In this document: positions 1 to 5,462 of the stretch, one piece after another
Layout of the letters: each line of letters begins with the position of its first letter
Numbering within the stretch: position 1 is the first letter of the stretch
Assembly (NCBI GenBank): GCA_905236895.1
Contig: CAJOQI010000149.1
Coordinates: 1-6,943, forward strand
Origin: an uncultured Peptostreptococcaceae bacterium
GTDB lineage: Bacteria; Bacillota; Clostridia; Peptostreptococcales; Anaerovoracaceae
DNA: 6,943 nt
Reading direction: 5' to 3'
Made by a program: the position numbers and the translations under genes
Notes under the pieces: generated by a model
Databases searched by the model: none
What the model was told of the DNA's origin: nothing
Seen by the model: the letters and a program-made list of their open reading frames with translations, nothing else

Positions 1-1349
1 CCCCGGACCAGGAGGTCCTTGCTTTGGCCGGTTTTAAGAAGGGATCCGTACAGGATCTGCCTTCTGTAAGAAGGGTTTATGTAAGCCTTAAGGACATGAG
101 CGCCGAATCTCTCAGAATGGGAATTAATAAGGCTCTGAACGCGCTGAAGGGTCATAAGGTTGAATGCCTCAGGATGCCCCATTTAAGAGCCTCCTATAGA
201 GACGATATTGAGGGAGCTCTTACTGCCATTGCGGAAGGCTTTGTTCTTTCCCAGTATTCCTTCGATAAGTATAAAAGCGAGAAGGAAGAAGGAAAACTGA
301 GAGAGGTATTGGTCAGCGTTTCGGGAACGGATCCCAATACTGCAATGAGAGCATTGGAAAAGGGTAAGCTTTTGGCGGAGGCCACCAATTATGTAAGGGA
401 TATCGGAAACGAATTCCCTCAGGTATATACCTCCATTGATATGACGGCAGATGCCGAAAGTCTGGCTCTTAAATATACCAATGTATCCTGTGAGCATTTT
501 GGGAAAGACTATCTGAAGAAGCAGGGGATGAACGCCTTCCTGGCGGTAAACCAGTCCAGCCCCTATGGACCTGCTCTGATTCACCTCACATATAAACCAA
601 GGGAAGGAAGCAAAGGAAAGATCTGCTTTGTCGGAAAAGGTTTGACCTATGACAGCGGCGGAATATCCCTTAAGTCCAATCCATACAATATGAAGTCCGA
701 TAAATGCGGCGCCGCCGCGGCTCTTGGAATAATCAAAGCCGCCGTAGACCTGGATGTGCCCTATGAAATTCACAGTGTCCTTGGTGTTACGGAGAATATG
801 ATCGGAGCCAATGCCTATAAGCCGGACGATATTGTTATTGCAAAGAACGGCACAAGCATTGAGATAAACAATACCGACGCAGAAGGACGCCTGGTTCTTG
901 CCGACTGTCTCACATGGGCCCAGGAAGAGATTAAGCCGGATATGGTTATCGATATGGCCACCCTTACGGGAGCCTGCATCATGGGACTTGGTGCCTTTAC
1001 CACAGGAGTCCTTGGAAACAATTACGACCTTCAGGTGGATTTCAAAAAGAAGGCTCAGGAAAGCGGGGAACTCTATACGGTTCTCGAATTCAACGACCAC
1101 CTGGGGAAAACCATTGAGTCCAAGGTTGCGGATATAAGAAACTCCGTTCCGGGAGGAACAGGAGGAGCAATTACCGCCGGAATGTTCCTGAGCAAATTCA
1201 TCAAAGATGAATATAAGGACAAATGGCTTCACCTGGATATAGCAGGCCCCTCTTTTAGCAACGACGGTTGGGGATACAATCCACCGGGTGCCACGGGAGC
1301 TGCAGTAAGAGGATGTATTTATTATCTCTTGGCAAAAGCAGCCGAATAA
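1..1349 (+). CDS. M17 family (leucyl) aminopeptidase, 5' end outside the window
   Basis: Metal-dependent cytosolic exopeptidase that removes N-terminal residues from peptides, used in peptide turnover. The frame is open to the window edge, so the true start lies upstream; a TTG at 24 is in frame but has no reason to be the start. About 448 residues are visible, against roughly 480-500 for the family. Numbering from the TTG: the N-terminal macro-like domain covers about the first 180 residues and the catalytic domain follows. The catalytic domain shows GKGLTYDSGG (K205, D210), the catalytic-type K217, D226, and the family signature NTDAEGRL at 283-290 (D285, E287, R289). These match the two-metal ligands and catalytic Lys/Arg of E. 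coli PepA. Oddities are a K217-to-D226 segment two residues shorter than in PepA, and DKCG where DMCG or DMGG is usual. Family assignment is firm; substrate specificity and the name pepA are not. A terminator follows 30 nt after the stop. Confidence 0.93.
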   Translation, partial: PDQEVLALAGFKKGSVQDLPSVRRVYVSLKDMSAESLRMGINKALNALKGHKVECLRMPHLRASYRDDIEGALTAIAEGFVLSQYSFDKYKSEKEEGKLREVLVSVSGTDPNTAMRALEKGKLLAEATNYVRDIGNEFPQVYTSIDMTADAESLALKYTNVSCEHFGKDYLKKQGMNAFLAVNQSSPYGPALIHLTYKPREGSKGKICFVGKGLTYDSGGISLKSNPYNMKSDKCGAAAALGIIKAAVDLDVPYEIHSVLGVTENMIGANAYKPDDIVIAKNGTSIEINNTDAEGRLVLADCLTWAQEEIKPDMVIDMATLTGACIMGLGAFTTGVLGNNYDLQVDFKKKAQESGELYTVLEFNDHLGKTIESKVADIRNSVPGGTGGAITAGMFLSKFIKDEYKDKWLHLDIAGPSFSNDGWGYNPPGATGAAVRGCIYYLLAKAAE

Positions 1350-1378
1350 TGGTATAATAAAGCATACTTAGAATTAAT

Positions 1379-1425
1379 GCCGCCACCTGCCGGATATGAA
1401 ATCCGATTGGAGGCGGCGTTTTTTT
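1379..1425 (+). terminator. Intrinsic terminator of the aminopeptidase gene
   Basis: GCCGCC (1379-1384) pairs with GGCGGC (1412-1417). After one A/A mismatch, CC pairs with GG (1386-1387/1409-1410). After a small internal loop, CGGAT (1391-1395) pairs with ATCCG (1401-1405) around a five-base loop. Seven T's follow at 1419-1425. This is a classical GC-rich hairpin plus U-tract and isolates the copper operon from upstream transcription. Confidence 0.92.
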
Positions 1426-1473
1426 ATGTCCTGGTTTGTGAATGGGCGAGAGTGAGAAAGTGTTTAATGGTGT

Positions 1474-1502
1474 TTGACATATACCCTATAGGGGTATAGA
1501 AT
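1474..1502 (+). promoter_or_regulatory. Sigma-A-type promoter of the csoR-copA operon
   Basis: A perfect -35 box TTGACA (1474-1479) is followed, after a 17-bp spacer, by TAGAAT (1497-1502) as -10. Transcription would start near 1509 and leave a leader of about 45 nt before csoR. TATAGA at 1495-1500 is an alternative -10 but with a 15-bp spacer. The spacer holds the copper operator, so repression by promoter occlusion is expected. Confidence 0.85.
1481..1497 (+). promoter_or_regulatory. CsoR operator in the promoter spacer
   Basis: ATACCCTATAGGGGTAT is an inverted repeat: ATACCC and GGGTAT arms around a five-base centre, with a perfect inner palindrome CCCTATAGGG one register to the left. G/C tracts flanked by TA match the known form of CsoR-family operators in Firmicutes copper operons. 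It fills the spacer between -35 and -10 and overlaps the first base of the -10. Apo-CsoR bound here should block RNA polymerase, and Cu(I) binding should release it. The palindrome and position are seen; the assignment to CsoR rests on family knowledge and the adjacent gene. Confidence 0.85.
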
Positions 1503-1542
1503 ACAAGCGGAAGATAATCGGAGTCGGATTGGATGCTTTGTT

Positions 1543-1547
1543 GGAGG
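1543..1547 (+). promoter_or_regulatory. Ribosome binding site that decides the csoR start
   Basis: GGAGG at 1543-1547 is one base from an ATG at 1549 but seven bases from the in-frame ATG at 1555. Normal Shine-Dalgarno spacing therefore favours 1555 and removes two residues from the longest reading. Confidence 0.75.
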
Positions 1548-1554
1548 AATGAAT

Positions 1555-1869
1555 ATGGCAAGAAATAAAGAAAGCTGCTGTTGCCACGGCGGTAAAACCA
1601 AGGAAAGAGAAGAAAAGGAATATAAGGATCTGATCAATCGCTTAAACAGAATCGAGGGACAGATTAGGGGAATCAAGGGTATGGTGGAAAAGGACGCCTA
1701 TTGCCCTGATATTCTGGTCCAGGTTGCGGCAGCCAATGCGGCCCTTAACAGCTTCAACAAGGTGCTTCTGTCCAATCATATAAAAACCTGTGTCACAAGA
1801 GATATTAAAGAAGGAAAAGACGAGACCGTGGATGAACTTGTGGCAACACTTCAGAAGTTGATGAAATAA
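1555..1869 (+). CDS. csoR: CsoR-type copper-sensing transcriptional repressor
   Basis: Small all-helical DUF156/CsoR-family repressor of 104 residues that binds operator DNA as an oligomer and leaves it when Cu(I) binds. The core motif RLNRIEGQIRGI is near residues 29-40. The C-H-C copper triad is visible as C50 (in AYCPDIL), then H75 and C79 (in NHIKTC), matching Cys36, His61 and Cys65 of Mycobacterium tuberculosis CsoR. This pattern fits a Cu(I) sensor better than RcnR (nickel/cobalt), FrmR (formaldehyde) or CstR (persulfide). A short N-terminal tail carries a CCCH cluster (residues 8-11) outside the core fold; its role is unknown. The gene directly follows a promoter with a matching operator, so it probably represses itself. 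The copper ATPase gene begins one base after its stop codon. The start at 1555 is chosen by Shine-Dalgarno spacing; 1549 is the alternative. Confidence 0.93.
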   Translation: MARNKESCCCHGGKTKEREEKEYKDLINRLNRIEGQIRGIKGMVEKDAYCPDILVQVAAANAALNSFNKVLLSNHIKTCVTRDIKEGKDETVDELVATLQKLMK

Positions 1870-1870
1870 A

Positions 1871-4480
1871 ATGGAAAAATATCAAGTTACGGGAATGAGC
1901 TGTGCGGCCTGTCAGGCTCGTGTGGAAAAGGCGGTGAACAATGTACCCGGCGTGGAAAACTGCGCCGTTAGTTTGCTTACCAATTCCATGGGAGTTGAGG
2001 GAAGCGCAGACCCGGAGGAGATAATCAAAGCCGTAAGAGAGGCGGGCTACGGAGCCAGCCTTGAAAAGAAGGAAAGGGCAGCAAAGGATGAAGATGTTCT
2101 GGCGGATCGGGAGACTCCCCTCCTAAAGAAGCGACTCATTGCTTCCCTTGGTTTTTTGATTGTGCTCATGTATTTCTCCATGGGACATATGATGTGGGGA
2201 TGGCCTGTGCCTTCATTCTTCCAAGAAAACCATGTGGCCCTGGGAATTCTCCAAATGCTTCTGGCGGGAATAATCATGGTAATCAACCAGAAATTCTTCC
2301 TAAGCGGTTTCAATGGCCTCCTTCACGGAAGCCCCAATATGGATACCTTGGTTGCCTTGGGCTCGGGAGTATCCTTCCTATGGAGTACATATATCCTCTT
2401 TGCCATGAGCGGTGCTCAGGCCAGGGGCGATCATGAGGCGGTAATGAAGTATATGATGGAATTATACTTCGAGTCCGCAGCAATGATTCTAACTTTGATT
2501 ACCGTTGGAAAAATGCTGGAGGCTAAATCCAAGGGAAGAACCACGGATGCTCTTAAGGGGCTGATGAAGTTGGCTCCAAAAACAGCCACGGTAATTCGGG
2601 ACGGAATTGAAGAGGAAATCCCAATTGAGGATCTTAAGGTTGGGGATATCTTTCTTGTTCGCCCCGGAGAAAACATCCCCGTTGACGGCGTGGTAATTGA
2701 GGGAACAACAGCTATCGACGAGTCGGCCCTGACGGGAGAGTCCATTCCAGTGGATGTGGCGAAGGGAGACAAGGTTTCCGCAGCCACCACCAATCTAAAC
2801 GGATTCATTAAATGCGAAGCAATAAGGGTTGGGGAAGACACCACCCTTTCTCAGATAATAAAGATGGTAAGCGACGCCGCGGCAACAAAAGCGCCCATTG
2901 CCAAGATTGCAGACAGGGTTTCGGGAATCTTTGTTCCCGTGGTAATTGGAATAGCCATGGTTACCGTCGTAGTCTGGCTTTTGCTTGGAAAGGAAGCGGG
3001 CTATGCGCTTGCAAGGGGCATATCGGTTCTTGTTATCAGTTGTCCTTGCGCGCTGGGTCTTGCAACCCCCGTTGCCATAATGGTGGGAAACGGCGTTGGT
3101 GCCGGGAACGGAATACTGTTTAAGACCTCCGCTTCTTTGGAAGAGACGGGAAAAGCCACTACCGTGGTTTTGGACAAGACGGGAACCATAACAAAGGGCG
3201 AACCAAGAGTTACGGATATAATTCCTTCCCTTGGTGTGGAGGAAGAAAAACTTCTTGCTCTGGCCTGGGCTTTGGAGAGAAAGAGCGAGCACCCCCTGGC
3301 GAAGGCAATAACAAGCCTTGGAATGGAGAGGGGTATTGGTGCAGATGATGGAGCTTACGGAAGTCCATACCGCGAAATAAGTGACTTCCGGATTCTCCCG
3401 GGTAATGGTCTTCAAGGAAGGGCGAAATCCTTGGATGGTAGACGGGAGGTAGAGATAGCCGGGGGAAATCTTTCCTTTGTTGAAACCAAGGGAAGGGTGC
3501 CGGAGGAATTGGTGGAAGAGGCCGAGGCTTTGTCGGCGGAAGGAAAGACCTGTCTATACTTTGCGGAAGGTGATAGAATACTTGGTGTCATTGCAGTGGC
3601 TGATGTGCTTAAGGAGGAAAGCCCCGATGCCATCGCCCGGTTAAAGGATATGGGCCTTAAGGTGGTAATGCTCACGGGAGACAATGAGAGAACGGGCAAA
3701 GCCATTGGAGAAAAGGCGGGAGTCGATCGGGTTATAGCCGGAGTTTTGCCCGAGGGTAAGGAGAAAGTTGTCCGGGATCTTCAAAAAGATGGCAAGGTTA
3801 TCATGGTGGGAGACGGTATTAACGACGCACCGGCTCTTACGGCGGCGGATATGGGAATGGCCATAGGCGCCGGAACGGATATAGCCATGGATGCTGCGGA
3901 TATAGTTCTGGTAAACAGCAAGCTTTCCGACGTGCCTGCGGCAATCAGGCTTTCCAAGGCCACACTTAAGAATATTCACCAGAATCTTTTCTGGGCCTTC
4001 TTCTATAATGTTATAGGAATCCCCTTGGCGGCGGGAGTATTCATCAAAGCCTTCGGCTGGACTCTTAATCCCATGTTCGGGGCTGCAGCCATGAGCTTGT
4101 CCAGCTTCTTCGTGGTGACCAATGCCTTGAGGCTTAATCTGGTGGATATCTACGGAGGAACAAATAGAGGCGCCGAAGCAGGTGGGATTGGAAAAGGAGT
4201 AGAGAACCGTCAGACGGATGAGAAAGAAACAAAAGTAATAGATATGGAAAATGCTAAGGAGGATAAATCGATGAAAAAGACAATGACAATCGAAGGAATG
4301 ATGTGCCCTCATTGCGAGGCTACTGTTAAAAAGACCCTTGAGGCTCTTGAGGGAGTTGAGAGCGCAGAGGTTAGCCACGAAAAGGGAACAGCAATTGTAA
4401 GCTTAAGTGAAGAGGTTAGTGACGAGACTCTTAAAACCGCTGTTGAAGAGCAGGAATACAAGGTTATTTTCGTAGAATAG
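1871..4480 (+). CDS. copA: Cu(I)-exporting P1B-type ATPase with a C-terminal CopZ-like HMA domain
   Basis: Membrane ATPase of 869 residues that pumps Cu(I) out of the cytosol. In order: N-terminal HMA domain with MSCAAC (C11, C14); hydrophobic segments near 88-103, 122-138, 153-178 and 196-214; actuator loop with TGE (288-290); two more segments near 351-400 with the copper motif CPC (391-393); phosphorylation motif DKTGT (D435); SEHPLA (H474, P475) of the nucleotide-binding domain; TGDN (602-605); GDGIND (647-652); and last segments with YN (712-713) and MSLSS (741-745). CPC, YN and MxxSS are the Cu(I) signature of the P1B-1 subgroup. The usual end of CopA is near residue 757. Here a polar linker leads to a second HMA domain at about 803-866 with MCPHC (C812, C815). 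The start is one base after csoR and lacks a clear Shine-Dalgarno, suggesting translational coupling. An internal ribosome binding site precedes the second HMA domain. Confidence 0.96.
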   Translation: MEKYQVTGMSCAACQARVEKAVNNVPGVENCAVSLLTNSMGVEGSADPEEIIKAVREAGYGASLEKKERAAKDEDVLADRETPLLKKRLIASLGFLIVLMYFSMGHMMWGWPVPSFFQENHVALGILQMLLAGIIMVINQKFFLSGFNGLLHGSPNMDTLVALGSGVSFLWSTYILFAMSGAQARGDHEAVMKYMMELYFESAAMILTLITVGKMLEAKSKGRTTDALKGLMKLAPKTATVIRDGIEEEIPIEDLKVGDIFLVRPGENIPVDGVVIEGTTAIDESALTGESIPVDVAKGDKVSAATTNLNGFIKCEAIRVGEDTTLSQIIKMVSDAAATKAPIAKIADRVSGIFVPVVIGIAMVTVVVWLLLGKEAGYALARGISVLVISCPCALGLATPVAIMVGNGVGAGNGILFKTSASLEETGKATTVVLDKTGTITKGEPRVTDIIPSLGVEEEKLLALAWALERKSEHPLAKAITSLGMERGIGADDGAYGSPYREISDFRILPGNGLQGRAKSLDGRREVEIAGGNLSFVETKGRVPEELVEEAEALSAEGKTCLYFAEGDRILGVIAVADVLKEESPDAIARLKDMGLKVVMLTGDNERTGKAIGEKAGVDRVIAGVLPEGKEKVVRDLQKDGKVIMVGDGINDAPALTAADMGMAIGAGTDIAMDAADIVLVNSKLSDVPAAIRLSKATLKNIHQNLFWAFFYNVIGIPLAAGVFIKAFGWTLNPMFGAAAMSLSSFFVVTNALRLNLVDIYGGTNRGAEAGGIGKGVENRQTDEKETKVIDMENAKEDKSMKKTMTIEGMMCPHCEATVKKTLEALEGVESAEVSHEKGTAIVSLSEEVSDETLKTAVEEQEYKVIFVE
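4256..4262 (+). promoter_or_regulatory. Internal ribosome binding site inside copA
   Basis: AAGGAGG at 4256-4262, a full-length Shine-Dalgarno match, lies eight bases before an in-frame ATG at 4271. It falls in the linker between the ATPase core and the C-terminal HMA domain, exactly where a separate copZ gene would begin. It is much stronger than any site before the copA start itself. The sequence and spacing are seen; use in the cell is inferred. Confidence 0.7.
4271..4480 (+). CDS. copZ: Predicted free CopZ-like copper chaperone from an internal start in copA
   Basis: This is the last 69 codons of copA in the same frame, starting at M801 of the ATPase and ending at the shared stop. The product would be a complete single HMA domain with the Cu(I) motif GMMCPHC (cysteines 12 and 15 of the short protein) and a beta-alpha-beta-beta-alpha-beta pattern. 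CopZ chaperones are typically about 68-70 residues, so the boundaries fit well. CopZ passes Cu(I) to CopA and to CsoR in other Firmicutes. A consensus ribosome binding site sits eight bases upstream. The likely origin is a copA-copZ gene pair whose copA stop was lost, with the copZ start signal kept. Alternatively, only the fused domain is made and acts as a tethered metal-binding domain. Internal initiation is not proven by sequence alone. Confidence 0.6.
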   Translation: MKKTMTIEGMMCPHCEATVKKTLEALEGVESAEVSHEKGTAIVSLSEEVSDETLKTAVEEQEYKVIFVE

Positions 4481-4519
4481 AAGGTTTGTGAGAAATTGGC
4501 GTTTTAGAGGCTATATTTC

Positions 4520-5218
4520 ATGGGATATTTATTGAATATAGTTATGATAATAGGAACCGTCCTTCTTGCAATCGCCTTGGGTGATTTAATTGCCATAGGT
4601 CCATATAAGAAGGTGGAGCCCGAAAAACAATCAGGAGAAGGGGAAAAGAGCCTTCCCATGGGCGTGGAGAAGGTTGCCAGGATTATCAGGACCCAAAGCT
4701 TTGTTGAAAAGCAGGAGGGACCCTCTTGTGGTGGCTTTGCGGCGGCCTATGCCTTAAGGCATTTTGGCGTGGAAGCCAAGGGACAGGACATTTATGGAGA
4801 AATGTTCAAGATTTTCAAAGGAAATGTCCATATCAGAGAGGTCAAGAAGGCCCTTAAAAAGCGTGGAATAATCTCAACTCTGTGCAAAGGCTCCATAGAA
4901 ACCCTAAAAGAAGAGATAGATAAGGGCTATCCGGTCATATTGTGGGTCAGATCCAAACCCAAGTCCTGGGATTATCACTTTTTTGTGGCGGTGGGATACG
5001 ATACGGAGTATAACATCTATATTGCGGATTCCGCCTATGCACCTAAAACCATGAAAATGGACATATTTCAGGGAATTCCCCCCTATAATAGGGTGATTCC
5101 CAAGGACTATTTCCTTGAAATATGGGATACGGCATGCTTTTTTATGCCCACCTATAAAAATATTTATTTGATAATCAGGCGGGAAGGATCCGAAGTTCTC
5201 GGAGAAATGGCTAAATAG
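4520..5218 (+). CDS. Membrane-anchored C39-like (papain-fold) cysteine peptidase, role unknown
   Basis: A 232-residue protein. Residues about 4-27 form one hydrophobic segment that could be a signal anchor, followed by a polar spacer to about 47. The rest resembles the peptidase C39-like family: Q65 and C70 in QEGPSCGGFAAAYALRHFG (oxyanion Gln and nucleophile), H153 in DYHFFVAVGYD, and D170 in YIADSA. The spacing and order Q-C-H-D fit a papain-like catalytic set, so it is probably an active thiol peptidase or a related acyl or amide hydrolase. It has no ABC-transporter domains, so it is not a full bacteriocin exporter. Which side of the membrane the catalytic domain faces is unclear: lysines follow the membrane segment, while most stand-alone relatives are thought to be exported. 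The gene starts 39 nt after copA with no terminator between, and GAGG (4507-4510) lies nine bases upstream of its ATG. It is therefore probably co-transcribed with the copper genes. A copper-linked role is only inferred from position. Confidence 0.72.
   Translation: MGYLLNIVMIIGTVLLAIALGDLIAIGPYKKVEPEKQSGEGEKSLPMGVEKVARIIRTQSFVEKQEGPSCGGFAAAYALRHFGVEAKGQDIYGEMFKIFKGNVHIREVKKALKKRGIISTLCKGSIETLKEEIDKGYPVILWVRSKPKSWDYHFFVAVGYDTEYNIYIADSAYAPKTMKMDIFQGIPPYNRVIPKDYFLEIWDTACFFMPTYKNIYLIIRREGSEVLGEMAK
5200..5215 (+). repeat. 16-nt direct repeat, copy 1 (end of the peptidase gene)
   Basis: CGGAGAAATGGCTAAA here is repeated exactly at 5627-5642 inside the S10 leader. This copy encodes the last residues of the peptidase and forms the left arm of the hairpin around its stop codon. 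Confidence 0.6.
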
Positions 5219-5229
5219 AGCCATTTCTT
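5202..5229 (+). other. Perfect hairpin enclosing the peptidase stop codon
   Basis: GAAATGGCT (5204-5212) pairs fully with AGCCATTTC (5219-5227). The stem extends by A5203-T5228 and a possible G-U pair at 5202/5229. The six-base loop contains the TAG stop. There is no U-tract after it, so it is a weak terminator at best. It could protect the 3' end of the copper-operon mRNA or mark a processing site. Confidence 0.5.
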
Positions 5230-5386
5230 GGGAAAAAGCCTGAAATGGGAAAAATCCCCTAGATTGTGGGCTTTGATAGAGAAAAACACAGAATATTGTG
5301 GTTGGGATGGAGGAAAAACGGATGCGAGAGAGCGTGTTCGATACTCCCGCCCAGAAAGCATTGAAACTGCGTGATTTAGCATAGTG
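5219..5386 (+). other. Intergenic stretch after the peptidase gene
   Basis: 168 bases between the peptidase stop and the terminator. It holds the right arm of the stop-codon hairpin, a second weak fold (AAAGCC 5235-5240 with GGCTTT 5269-5274, enclosing GGG/CCC at 5247-5249 and 5256-5258), and a short ORF at 5322-5384 listed separately. No tRNA, known riboswitch or promoter is recognised here. Confidence 0.5.
5322..5384 (+). CDS. Possible 20-residue peptide ORF just before the terminator
   Basis: An ATG at 5322 follows GGAGG (5309-5313) at eight bases and is read for 20 codons to a TAG at 5382-5384, two bases before the terminator stem. The predicted peptide begins MRESVFDTPAQ and ends LKLRDLA; it is charged, with no membrane segment or Cys pair. 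An upstream in-frame ATG at 5307 lacks a good ribosome binding site. The frame is open back to 5280, so this may instead be the tail of a decayed gene. I do not recognise it. Support is only the ribosome binding site and the neat position before the terminator. Confidence 0.22.
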   Translation: MRESVFDTPAQKALKLRDLA

Positions 5387-5436
5387 AAAACAACCCTAAA
5401 ATCTTTGAAAAAAATTCAAAAAAGGGGTTGTTTTTT
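5387..5436 (+). terminator. Intrinsic terminator of the copper operon
   Basis: AAAACAACCCT (5387-5397) pairs with GGGGTTGTTTT (5424-5434), an 11-bp stem with one T-G wobble. Inside the loop TTTGAA (5404-5409) can pair with TTCAAA (5415-5420). Six T's (5431-5436) close it. The A-rich left arm would give a U-tract on the other strand, so it may act in both directions. It separates the copper operon from the S10 operon. Confidence 0.88.
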
Positions 5437-5456
5437 ATTTCCTAATATTATATACT
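5428..5456 (+). promoter_or_regulatory. Likely promoter of the S10 ribosomal operon
   Basis: TTGTTT (5428-5433) as -35 and TATACT (5451-5456) as -10 are separated by 17 bp of AT-rich DNA, giving a start near 5463. The -35 lies inside the 3' arm and T-tract of the preceding terminator. The -10 is a near-perfect match; the -35 is weaker. Confidence 0.65.
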
Positions 5457-5462
5457 AACAAG

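Noticed and set aside
24..26. TTG as start of the aminopeptidase gene
   Set aside because: The frame is open further upstream to the window edge, and the protein is shorter than the family from this point, so the true start is outside the window.
183..1232. Long minus-strand open frame (349 codons) opposite the aminopeptidase gene
   Set aside because: It is a shadow of a firmly identified gene, rich in Cys and His with no recognisable domain and no ribosome binding logic.
3641..4378. Minus-strand open frame of 245 codons opposite the copA 3' half
   Set aside because: Antisense shadow of conserved ATPase motifs; no family resemblance.
5235..5274. AAAGCC/GGCTTT fold as a terminator
   Set aside because: There is no U-tract on the + strand and the stem is interrupted; the strong terminator lies at 5387-5436.
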